From Polyodon spathula (taxonomy: Eukaryota > Chordata > Actinopteri > Acipenseriformes > Polyodontidae), in NCBI RefSeq assembly GCF_017654505.1, contig NC_054547.1, positions 29,148,846-29,212,845 on the forward strand: a stretch of 64,000 nt of DNA, written 5' to 3'. The notes below the pieces were generated by a model. It was not told where the DNA came from and did not search any database. It was given only the letters and a program-made list of their open reading frames with translations. Shown in pieces: positions 35,401-45,616 of the stretch; within the stretch, counting starts at the first letter, position 1; each line of letters begins with the position of its first letter. Both the position numbers and the translations under genes were made by a program.

Positions 35401-37580
35401 ATTTCATACGGACACAACAAAGTGCAATGCTTACCCATTCGTTTAAACATGTTTCAGCCTTAAATACTTCTCTTGAGCAGTGACGTGCCCTGCACTCATG
35501 CACCGATCCATCCTAAAGAAACTTCTGGACCATTCCAAGCACTTTGCTACATTCTTTTTTATTTATTTATCTTTTTTATACAATAGTCCTATAGCTAAAA
35601 TTATCTCCAAATGAATCTAATAATATGAAAGCAATTATATAAAGAGAAAATGATTTACTAGCAGTGAAATGGGATTCTATTTCAGGACTGTATCAATTAT
35701 ATCAAAGAGCAATAAAGAAAACTTGTGCTAGAAGCTAGCCAATAACCATTTATATATTTTCAGATCATCTCAAAGCTAGTTAAAGAGAACTCCATTAACG
35801 TCTGGTTATATTTAATAATCCCTGTCCATTTATCAGATGGCTAATAATACTTCACATCATATATCATAGCTATTGTATTCATACACATGAAGAATTTCCT
35901 GATGTCCTGCGACTATTATTCTGGCTACCAATTTTATTTCTATTTAAAATGGTTAATTAAATTTCATGTTTAAAAATAAAAATCCATAATAGTAAAAGTG
36001 GGCTTGTTAAATATTTGATAGAGTTTCAGATATCTTCATTACACCATGTATTATATCTATACAGTTCCCATCACATATCTCTTTCCATTCTGCAATGTGC
36101 TTTTCATGTTTGTGAAGGTGGCTGCTCTGTTCCCTCACTTTCTCACATGATATAAATAGTTAAGTGTACGGAAACAATGATACCGATAATGCCAATAATC
36201 AGTTATACGATGAATCAGATCTGTTCTGTGACAGGTGCATATTACATTATAGGTCTACATAATAGACTTTCTGACGCTGTTTGGGCATGTGTGATTCCTT
36301 GAATAAAGGAGTGCTTCCTTGATTGAATACCGGCTGGTTGAAAATACACACAGTACGACTGTCAAGCATTTTACAGCAGATCATCAGGCCATTGATATGT
36401 TGCTTAGCGTCCCATACCTGACTGTAAAGTAATTTGTAACATGCAGGGAATGTGACAGTCAACAGAGTGAGAGCAGCCTCTCTTTACAGTGTGTGTGAGG
36501 CTCTATATTTTGTGTAGTGGGACTTCCAGTGTATCAATGATTTAAATGGTGGTTCAACACCCTTCCTGTCTTTCCTGGCGATGTCCCAAATGTGTAGACC
36601 TGTGTTGACCAAAAAACTGTGTTATTAGATCTATATTTGTTGACCCATGCACTGTCGACCCTGAAAAACGAGCTCCCTTGGTCACAGGAAATGGTGTTGG
36701 TTGCATCCCTCTCAGTCAATATATTTCATTTGTTATCGTTTTTGTATTTCAGAATGTTTTAAATAATATATCATGATTTCAAAATATTAAGTTGATCACT
36801 GCAAGGAATGGGAGCAAAAAGAAAAAAAAAAATAGACAACAGCCTACTAAATTAAACACATTTTACATTAAGACAAAACCAGAAAGGTTTATTGCGTATA
36901 CATCCGCTGTGTAATATAGTCCCAGATTTAATTAAATTACAATAAATTGCAAATGTCCATTTACTGTGAATTTCTGCATTGAAAGTAGCATTCAACACTA
37001 GAGGGCTGTGTACAAGCTGATGATGGGCAGATGACACAGGAGAGCAGCTGCAATGGAGGATGAAGCTGGATCTTGAGGTGAGTTTATGTCCTCGTTATAT
37101 GAGAGGCACACATTCGAGTCTGTTTTTCATCCTTTTGCATCTTAAAAGATGTTTTTGTTAGTTGTCGGACACCCTCGTATCCACGTCATTCCAGATTAAG
37201 TTGACGATTGAACCAGATTTTACGGACCAATCCGACCGTGGTGTCAGGGGACAGTACCTCAGTTTCCTGCAGATGCTTCAAATCCAGGCCGGTAATTCAG
37301 GGGTTGGTGTCTGGCCTTGTCTTTACCTGCTTTTCTAAAACTTTTCATGACTGACAGAAATACATTATTGCTTGTTTTAACTTGTCAGCAGAGATGTTTA
37401 AACTTCTACTGTTAAAATATCTATTTAGTCCAGCTCAGCATTATAAACCAGGAGACTGAACTTCTTGCACTGGCATAAAATCCCCTTAATGCAGAGATTT
37501 TAATTTCTTAATGTCCTTATTTTTTTCTAAGTACATTAACAGCCCATGCTGTATTTTTGTGTGTGTTTTATACAATCTTT
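32490..37580. other. Unassigned stretch with one perfect hairpin
   Basis: No coding exon is supportable. A 13-bp perfect inverted repeat with a 5-nt loop lies at 34711-34741. Two minus-strand frames at 36247-36462 and 36534-36719 (71 and 61 codons) lie close together and have fairly protein-like composition, but I recognise neither. Poly-A is at 34544-34565. Confidence 0.4.
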
Positions 37581-38189
37581 GAATGGAATGGAGCAAAGTA
37601 CCAAGAAGTCCTTGAGGAAAACCTGCTGCCCTCTGCAAGAAAGCTGAAACTGGGACGGAAGTTCACCTTTCAGCATGGCAACGACTAAAAGCACAAAGCC
37701 AAAGCTATGCTGGAGTGGCTAAGGAACAAAAAAGTAAATGTCCTCGAGTGGCCCAGTCAGAGTCTTAAACTAAATCCAATCGTAAATTTGTGGCATGACT
37801 TGAAGATTGCTGTCCATCAACGCTCCCCAAGGAACTTGACAGAGCTTGAACAGTTTTGTAAAGAAGAATGGTCAAATATTGCCAAATCTAGGTGTGCAAA
37901 GTTGGTAGAGACCTATCCCAACACACTCACAGCTGTAATTGCTGCCAAAGGTGCTTCCACCAAGTATTAACTCAAGGGGGTGGAGACTTATCCAATCATG
38001 ATCATTCAGTTTTGTATTTTTTATATAGAATTTATTTCTCAATAAAAACTTTTTTTCCCCCTTAAGTGTGGAGTATGGTGTGTAGATAAATGGAAAAAAA
38101 ATCCTCATTTAAATGCATGAAACTCTGAGGCACTGCCACAACAAAATGTGAAAGTTCAAGGGGTTTAGAATTTCTGTAAGCACTGTATA
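37580..38189 (+). pseudogene. Tc1/mariner-type transposase 3' half with right inverted repeat
   Basis: Tc1-like transposases cut and paste DNA at TA sites with a DDE/D triad. This fragment keeps the second half. FTFQHGND, a stop, then KHKAKAMLEWL corresponds to the second catalytic aspartate block, where that Asp is now Gly (37677-37679) and the next Pro codon position is a stop (37686-37688). VNVLEWPSQSLKLNPIVNLW follows, where the catalytic Glu before NLW is Val (37782-37784). The frame continues to a natural stop at 37968-37970 with no other disruption (YPNTLTAVIAAKGASTKY). The right terminal repeat covers roughly 38140-38187 (GTGAAAGTTCAAGGGGTTTA then GAATTTCTGTAAGCACTGTA) and abuts TA. 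The DNA-binding half and left repeat are missing. Confidence 0.8.
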
Positions 38190-38229
38190 ATAAATTATAT
38201 ATTATTTGTGCTTTTCTTAATTAGGCCAA

Positions 38230-38290
38230 ATGTGATACTTCTTACATCCACTAGGGGCAGAGTGATACTTTTTACATCCATTAGGGGTGC
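38230..38290. repeat. ~30-bp tandem duplication
   Basis: GTGATACTTCTTACATCCAC followed by TAGGGGCA is repeated as GTGATACTTTTTACATCCAT followed by TAGGGGTG, and a third partial copy (TTATACTTGGCGATTAG) may follow. Confidence 0.75.
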
Positions 38291-38479
38291 AGGTTATACT
38301 TGGCGATTAGACATTATTCACCAGGGTGGATTAACTGAAACAGATTATAATACAAAGTGAATCTCAGCAATGAGAATAATACTTTTTAACTCTGCTACTT
38401 CATTACTCTTTAAAGGAACATACAGTACAATATACTAATATTACAAAACACTTTAGGAGTCATTTAAAAAAAAAAAAAC

Positions 38480-38835
38480 ATATTTGTGGGTGCTTGAGCA
38501 GCATGCACGGTGAGTCATACAACCAGTGATCTCAAGTTCAAATCCTGGTTGTGCGAGGCAGCCGGTCCTCTCTGGGGATTCCATGGAGGCGACACATTGG
38601 CTTTGCAGCTCCCTGTGTTGGGGAGGTGGGAGGTGGGTTAGACTGTTTCTCCTCACTGCTCTGCTCTGGAGATTTCATAGGCTGGTCTTTGTCCTCCAGA
38701 GGCCGGTAGCCTGCAGACATCTGCTCTTGAGTTCCTGGGTGTAAAAAGACACTGATTGGATTGTGGGACGCCTACTGAGCCTCGAGTCACTGAGCTGTGT
38801 GGGGAATCAAAGCGGTGAAGAAGAAATAAGTGTTC
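38480..38835 (+). mobile_element. tRNA-derived SINE (long body)
   Basis: The head TGGGTGCTTGAGCAGCATGC is followed by a good pol III B-box AGTTCAAATCC at 38535-38545. The body runs through GGGGATTCCATGGAGGCGAC and a 3' domain ACGCCTACTGAGCCTCGAGT..GCTGTGTGGGGAATC. The 3' domain recurs at 48910-48965 next to a (TAA)n tail, which supports a shared SINE family. Open frames here on both strands are spurious. Confidence 0.65.
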
Positions 38836-38839
38836 AGGA

Positions 38840-39670
38840 GCAGCACTGTCATTTATTGTCACCATAATATACATTGAAGCCACCATGAAGCAAATATACA
38901 TTTAGTTTGGGTAAGGAGAACACATAGGTATAGCCCAGACTATACACAATTCACTTTTAGTCTATTCATTCAAAGTAGGCCCTTCTACTCTAATTGTACA
39001 AATATAAAGGTGTAGCACAGTATGATGAAACATTAGCTGAAACATGTGTCTGTTGTGTGGCTTGGGCAAGGCCTGCGAGCTTCCAGGAGCATGGCTCATT
39101 CCAAACTGTACTCGGCAGTGACTTTTACTAGTTGTGCAATGCAGGGAGTTAAATGATACAGCCCTTAATGTGCAATATGTCATTTATTTCTATAACAGAT
39201 CCCTTGTTTCTACAATCAATTTAACGAGCAGTCGCTCTGTCCTGTATTCATTTTTCTATTTGGGTTTAATGAAACATCATGTTGAAGCTCCCCTTATTGA
39301 TAACCAATACAGTGCGTTGCTAAACAGAACTTAGTATCCAGTATTTGTCAAACCAGCTAGTTAAATTAATTCCCAGGTCTTTTGACTTCCTGGGCCAGGT
39401 CAAGTAATAATTTGCCTTTTAAATTCCCTTTTTGTAAATGCCTGAGGATGCAGTGTGCCATATAAAAAGCAATAGAAATCCAATGTTCTGTATGCATGTC
39501 TTGAAACTACAGAATATACAACGGCTACTGGGTTGTATCCAGAAATAGTTCGATATGATGTACAATGTTTATAAGAAGGGTTTGCAAAAGCATTATCATT
39601 ACCATAACACAAATAAAAAGCACACTGCCCTCAAACATTTAGAAATACTAAAAGAAACTCAAATTCAATG
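38840..39670. other. Unassigned stretch
   Basis: Nothing recognised; short frames without domain pattern. Confidence 0.4.
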
Positions 39671-39676
39671 ACAAAC

Positions 39677-40245
39677 TGACAGAGACAGAATGATTCTTGG
39701 TGATAAATCACCCTCCCGACCTGTGAGGGCGCTGTGTATTAGTATTTACTGCCTTCTGTCATCAGACTTTGGTTTATACAAGACAAATCATTGTCTGGTT
39801 TACTGTAATCAAGAAACACATGTATGATTCCTTCTTTTTAAAGTATTGGGTGCAGTTATTACTATTATAGATTTGTATGTTTAAATAGACAGGCAAAAAC
39901 AACACAAAACTCACGGTTTCTTTATAAACAAGGTTCATCTTTCCGTAACCATAACTAAGGAACAGATTGCTTGGCCACAACCCCTAATATACCTTCAGTC
40001 ATGCCCCCTTTGGTAGCTAGTGCAATCACATATCCTCCAATCCATGACAGACACATTGCCTACTGCATTAAGGCGATGACTTCTGGTATTGTGACTCCGC
40101 CCCCTTTCTGGATGGCCGACTTCCAACTGACCAGGGAATTAACTGCCAAACCATCCAGTCTGGGGCATACTGTTCCTGTTATACAGTGCCCTCACAGGTC
40201 AGAGGGATATTGTTGATAGATTCATTCACTCTCTGTCACAGACGG
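39677..40245. repeat. LTR-like repeat family, copies D (direct) and E (inverted)
   Basis: Copy D (39677-39735, plus) reads TGACAGAGACAGAATGATTC..CCCTCCCGACCTGTGAGGGC. Copy E (39975-40245, minus) reads, reverse-complemented, CTGACCTGTGAGGGCACTGT..CAGACTGGATGGTTTGGCAG..AAGTCGGCCATCCAGAAAGG. Both align to the start of copy B at 40297. D and E face each other about 240 bp apart, forming a potential foldback. Confidence 0.6.
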
Positions 40246-40246
40246 G

Positions 40247-40272
40247 GACATTTTTTTTTTTTTTTTTTTTTT
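40247..40272. repeat. Poly-T tract
   Basis: About 22 consecutive T in front of copy B of the LTR-like family. Confidence 0.95.
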
Positions 40273-40296
40273 ACAAAAGAGATGTCTAATCCCTTT

Positions 40297-40960
40297 TGAC
40301 ACAGAAAAAATGATTCTTGGTTATAAATCTCCCTCCCGACCTGTGAGGGCACTGTGTAAAGAGAACAGAATGCCCTGGACTGGATGATCTGACAATTCAT
40401 TTCAAGGGGAAGATGGAAGTTGGTCATCTAGAAAAGGAATGGAGCTACGGTATACCATGTCATTGCCCCAGAAGGGAAGAGATGTGGTAACCATGGATTG
40501 GAGGGGAAATGGTTGCACGTGGCTACGTGATCTATTCCTTTTGTTATGGTTAAGAGAGAACCACTGAAAGGAGAGCTGTGATTTAACCCGGGGTGTCTGT
40601 TTGTTTTGTCATGTCTAATTATATACTTGTTTGTTTATTAGATAGCTTACACATACCGGGAGCTGTCGCTTAAGGCCAGCACCAACCAGGACAACAGGTC
40701 ACAGATAAATTTTATTTCACCACTTGCGCATTAGTACTCATGCTGAACTTGTGTGTGTGTTTGTCTGTGTTATAATGTTGTTATTATTTCCTGACTGTAA
40801 ACCCGTTGTTTTGGAGCAGTGCGATACACATTGTTGTGTATTGCCTGGGATTATTCTTTGCGGTGGCCAGACCGGGATTATAAAAATAAATATGTTTGGA
40901 TCGTGAACCTCTGTCTTCTGTTTCGTAATCACATGACCTCTACACCTGCGCTCTGCCACA
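40297..40960 (+). repeat. LTR-like repeat family, most complete copy (B, 664 bp)
   Basis: The copy begins TTGACACAGAAAAAATGATTC and ends GCGCTCTGCCACA. Copies A, C, D and E cover different parts of it. Late in the unit lies CCGGGATTATAAAAATAAA (40872-40890), a TATA or polyadenylation-like motif, followed by a ~70-bp terminal segment, in keeping with U3-R-U5 order. TG..CA ends and multiple dispersed partial copies favour an LTR, but no internal region or exact target duplication was found. Confidence 0.55.
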
Positions 40961-40964
40961 CCCC

Positions 40965-43460
40965 TGTTTCAGATTCAGATACTGGGGTGAAGATACTCTG
41001 TATGTTTTCTGAGGAAACTTTCACCTCAGATCCATGCTTTCAGGAGCACATACACATAAACCTAAAAATCACAATTTTACCCTAAATCTTAATCTTAACA
41101 TTAAAGACACAATCTGTTTGCAAAATTGCCATTCATTTCCCCAGCGGGCTATTCAGATATTATTATGCGTACAACACTCTGTGCCTGACAAATCCACAAA
41201 ATCCACTATGGTAAGCATGATAAAAAAAAAAAAAATGTACTATCAAAATTCACATTGGTAAACTTTTTATACATTTTCATCAGTGTATGACCTACTAATT
41301 ATTGCAAGATGAAGATTTGTCTTATTAATCTTGTAAAACACTCCCAAGATTGCTAATGCCAAATAGCATGTTTTGAATCATTACCCATTATAGTACTTAA
41401 CAGCATCCACATTTTTATGATGAACTGTTGTTTAAACATAAAATAAATATATACAAAGTAAATTGCCTATGAAAAGTGCCTAAAGTCACTATGCTTTGTA
41501 ACAGTACATCAACATAAATATAGATTTTTAAAAAAAGATATTCAATGTTTATACTCACTGTAGTGCAATATTAACATATTTTAAAACTTTTTCTCCTTGA
41601 AAAAAGTTGAATAGAGGAAATTAAAAGAATAGGTAGAAGCATTTAATCATTATGATAGTCAGAGGGTATTTTGAGAATCCTATTCAACACAAATGCAATG
41701 AATTAGCTGTCTCCTTAAATTCCCTTGGTGCTATACTTCTCTTAAATACACTTTTTACTAACTCTTCTGTACACAATGGTCCAAAATATAGACACAAGTA
41801 ATCCTCACATTTAAACTGTCTTCATTTTGAAAACGTCTGTTTTGAGCAGCAACAACATCAACAGTAAGTAATAGTCTTCTTAAATACTGTTTGGCACTGT
41901 TTAAGCTTTTCTTTTTTTATCAACTCTGTTTAACTTGAAATACACAAAAGATTTACATAAAACTAAAGAAATGTCTTAGTCCAGCAGATAATGGTTTGTC
42001 TTTAGCCTCTGTTACTGTGTAATGCAATGCAATGCAGTAATATAATGAACTGATGACATCTAAAGATAAAAGGATTGCCCCCTGTAAGAAGAAGTTTCTT
42101 TCAAACTTTTATAACTAATGCCAAAAGTTGGCTCCACAACCAAGTGATCTATATATGCAAGCTGTGACTAACAACTAATTTGTACATGTTCTTCACAGCT
42201 GCTATGAGATGTATAAGGGTTAAGTGGGACAGGGCTGTCCGTCTCTGGTGTTGATTATGAAAGTCAGTCTTTTCTAGATTATCAATGTTATACTCATTAA
42301 ACCAAGTTTCTCATTAAACCCTGACATTATTCAAACTGACATTGACAAAAGCCTTAAGGCTCATTTGAAGTCTCCAGGTTTTAGTGATTTTTTTTTTTCA
42401 TTGAGAATGATTTATTTTCAACACATGGTTCTCATCATCAGTACTGACCTTTCCTGTTCATCCTTTGAACAACACAAGTGCAACCATCCCACATTAAACA
42501 AATAAATGAAAGAAATATCAACATCTATTGCATGGTATGACATGGGTATCACAGAGTTACTAGAGCTTTGGATCTTTAACAGATCATTCTGCAGCTCAGT
42601 CTCTGTTTAAATGAGCACCACAAGCTGTAGAATTGTCAGACCAGGAATGAGCAAAATGTCAGTAGTGCCAGGGATTAACTTTTTGTACCTAATTAAAGTT
42701 GACCATAGTTTTTAATATGTTTTACCATCTCTGTGTTTAACAACAAAATAAAATAAAAACAATCCTAAATAATTCAAAAAGAATATTGGAATCGCTCTGC
42801 AAAACAAATGATGCCCAAAATAATAGGTAATTCAATAATAATTGAATAACAGGTAAGTTATAGACATCAGTTACAGAACCCTTTATGACCCACAGTCCTC
42901 CCCTTCATTTTGAACTTTCCCCTGCAGAGTTGCATTGCTGAAGTGGATGTTTTTCCTACAGCAGCATTGTATCAGCAGGTGACTACTGACTTTAAAACCA
43001 CACTGCAAGAACAACATTACCAAGCTTGATAGGGATCCAGTCCAGGGAGTTATCATGGCTGGGTATACAATACCAGGGTTGACAGTCCAGGTCTATTTTG
43101 CAAATTCAGTCTCATTATTTTAGTAATAATAATAAAAAAATACTTAACTCTTTCTAAGTTTCTACATTTTTAGTTTTTAGAGTTTTTTTTCAAAACCACA
43201 GGGAACTTTTACAAATAAATAAATAAAGAACATTTCTATCCGAAATATTCTAACCCAGAGAATAAATTCTAATTGTTCCCAAACAATGAACCAATCAATA
43301 AAGCAATACATCAATCAATCAGGCGATCGCTCTTTGCGCAACTGAAATCATATCCCTGTGGGGTTATTCTTCCTCCATGTGGCTGTGAGAGTGGATCTGT
43401 GACCACACTCAAATCCATATCAAAACTCAATATTGCTTGATGTTATCCTTGTTTCTCATT
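40965..43460. other. Unassigned AT-rich stretch
   Basis: No exon or element border recognised. A (GCAAT)n-like run TGCAATGCAATGCAATGC lies near 42020. Confidence 0.4.
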
Positions 43461-43470
43461 CTGCACGGTG

Positions 43471-43570
43471 CTCTGACGTGCTTGTATAAAAGGTGTTTTC
43501 TATAAAATAATTATTATTATTATTAGTTGCAGTAGTAGTATTGTCGTTATTGTTATTATTATTATTATTG
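43471..43570 (+). repeat. SINE/LINE tail fragment followed by (ATT)n
   Basis: CTCTGACGTGCTTGTATAAA then AGGTGTTTTCTATAAAATAA and repeated ATT parallels the tail at 24985-25053 (CGCTTTGTGATGG..AGGTGCTATATAAAAATAA). Confidence 0.4.
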
Positions 43571-43684
43571 ATTCAAATTTTTAAACGAATTGTCAGTTGG
43601 TTATCTGAATGTTACTGGTGCTGTGCCCAGCAACTGTTTTATTTTTTTATAAATAGTGTAGCATGCATAAGGGAAAACAGCAGT

Positions 43685-43860
43685 AGGGCTGCTAGGTGAC
43701 GTACAGCGGTGTCGGCGCTATGCTTTAATGCAAAAGATCCCGGGTTCGCGCCCGCTCTCTGCCTTGCTGATGCCTACCTACCCCGTGCATGCTACACTCT
43801 ACCCTGCTAGCCTCAAGTCCGCCCCAGACTTGCTCACCAAGCTACAGTCCGACGAGCGTA
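43685..43860 (+). mobile_element. tRNA-derived SINE, third type
   Basis: GTGACGTACAGCGGTGTCGG resembles an A-box region, and GGTTCGCGCCC at 43743-43753 is a near-consensus pol III B-box 40-45 bp downstream, the tRNA spacing. The element runs into (TA)n and (TTTA)n at 43861-43905. A functional tRNA is unlikely: I cannot draw matching acceptor stems. Confidence 0.5.
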
Positions 43861-44089
43861 TGATATATATATATATATATATATTATTTATTTATTTATT
43901 TATTCTTATAAATTCTCAAATAAGAGTTTATCAACGGGTAAAATAAAGCCTAAAGTGTGAAAAAAAATAGTATACTTTAAATTGAGGCATCAATATTCTC
44001 CCTCAAGTTTCACTGAAGCCTCTCTCTTTGTGGATTTTTCATCCACTGTGTGTGTGTGTTACAGTACAAGCTTACTAATTAATGCCGCG

Positions 44090-44736
44090 GTTCTCTCATA
44101 ACCCGATGCCAACATCCTGTCAAATATGCTCAGAGTTCAGTTGTATTCCTTATGATGGAGCACGTGAGACAAGGAGGCGGCTCCAGTATACATAGAGCCA
44201 GCAAAGGTTGGAACAGGGAGAGTTGAAGCGGTTACCCGGGACGGAGTGAGGGGAACATTAGAAGTATTAAAACAGTCAGAAAGGAAGGAAAGAAATGTAG
44301 ACTTGAAACTATTTTACGCAGCAAGGACAGCACATGCGTGATATTCCAGCTCCTCCACGGCCAACACGAGAACATCGGTGTTAACCTAGTTAGGGACAAT
44401 CCCTGAGACAGCTCAAGGCGGTTCTCCGCGTGCACAGCTGGTCCTGCAGCCTCATTCACCTTCTTGTATTATATGTGTGACTCTCCTTTCTTCCATCACG
44501 ACAACACGGGGAGGACGACTTCAGCACTTCAGCGAAGGACAGTTCCTCGCTTTCGCACGGAAAGCAGGCGAGTGTTTCTTTCCCCGTCAATCGCACTGCC
44601 AACCGGTTCCAGTTCAGCTTTGCACCTCTGAACACCTCCTATGAATCTGCATTTCAAGTGCTCAACTAATTAATATCCACCTTTGGGAAAGCGACATTTT
44701 CACCCTAGGCTCAATATGTACCAGGGGCACGTGCAG
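44090..44736 (+). promoter_or_regulatory. CpG-rich promoter/5' UTR and putative first coding exon
   Basis: I count about 30 CpG dinucleotides here, against very few in flanking kilobases, so this is a small CpG island in AT-rich DNA. At 44716 an ATG with A at -3 opens MYQGHVQ (seven codons). Codon seven (CAG, 44734-44736) is followed by GTAAGC, a good splice donor, leaving phase 0. This is what the first exon of a vertebrate gene on the plus strand, with a long 5' UTR, would look like. I recognise no downstream exon in the remaining 19 kb, which would then be intron 1 or beyond. The peptide is too short to identify. The alternative is a CpG island with a chance ATG and donor. Confidence 0.45.
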
Positions 44737-44947
44737 GTAAGCGTTTATTTATGTTCCGCTTAAAAATTGGACATTGCATGAATTTGAAAGAGTCTTACTA
44801 AAATGATTTAAGAACGACAACACAAATGAATAGCTTTATGAAACACTAGACACCAAGGACATTTTCATGTGTGAGATAATACAGTTAAGAAATGTTGCAA
44901 ATAGTATTTTCTGATGACAGTTACTGTTAAATTGTATTTTTTTGTGT

Positions 44948-44948
44948 A

Positions 44949-45024
<76 letters not shown>

Positions 45025-45074
45025 TAAGAAGAACAACAACTACAACAACAACAACAATAATAATAATAATAATA
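44948..45074. repeat. (TAA)n microsatellite in putative intron 1
   Basis: (AATAAT)n from 44948 to about 45022, a short AGAAGAACAACAACTACAAC interruption, then (AAT)n to 45074. Asn-, Ile- and Leu-homopolymer frames here are spurious. Confidence 0.95.
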
Positions 45075-45079
45075 GAATG

Positions 45080-45584
45080 TGCATGCATGTCAGTGAAGGG
45101 CCTGACAACTCTCACACGAACTGCTTGTAATTCTAAACAAATAGTCTTTACTGGCTTGCTGGTGCATTCAATGTCGAAGTAACAGCGCTGCTCCCTGGGG
45201 AGGATGCGTTGTCCTAACCAGCTCTACACTGGAGTCCTTTGGCCAGCACGAGCTCTTTTGTCGGGTATATGTTTAAACAGGAATGAATGCTTGTCTGTTC
45301 AAAACCGAGTCAGCATAATAATGAACCGGTAGTTTCAACGAGTCTTTCTTTACACTGGGCTGGGCGCAGCAGGCTGTTGAAATACTGTATGTTTCAATAA
45401 GTATTGGTTTTAACCTTGATGTTCACCATTTCTCAGTCAAATAAACACACAGTATCGTTTAGAAAATAAATGTTTGGTATACAATTCTATTAAGATTACT
45501 ATACTGTGGACATTATTCATCTGATTTACTCAGTGAGCTAGTGGAATACTTCTAATACATTGCTAGTCGTCGGCGTTGAAGGTG

Positions 45585-45616
<32 letters not shown>

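Noticed and set aside
37051..37090. Possible coding exon: ATG, short frame, then GTGAGT donor
   Set aside because: The frame hits a stop after seven codons before the donor, and no CpG enrichment or homology is seen.
43685..43770. Functional tRNA gene
   Set aside because: A good B-box is present but no cloverleaf with a paired acceptor stem can be drawn; more likely a SINE head.
44836..45130. Homopolymeric Leu, Ile and Asn frames
   Set aside because: Produced by the (TAA)n tract.
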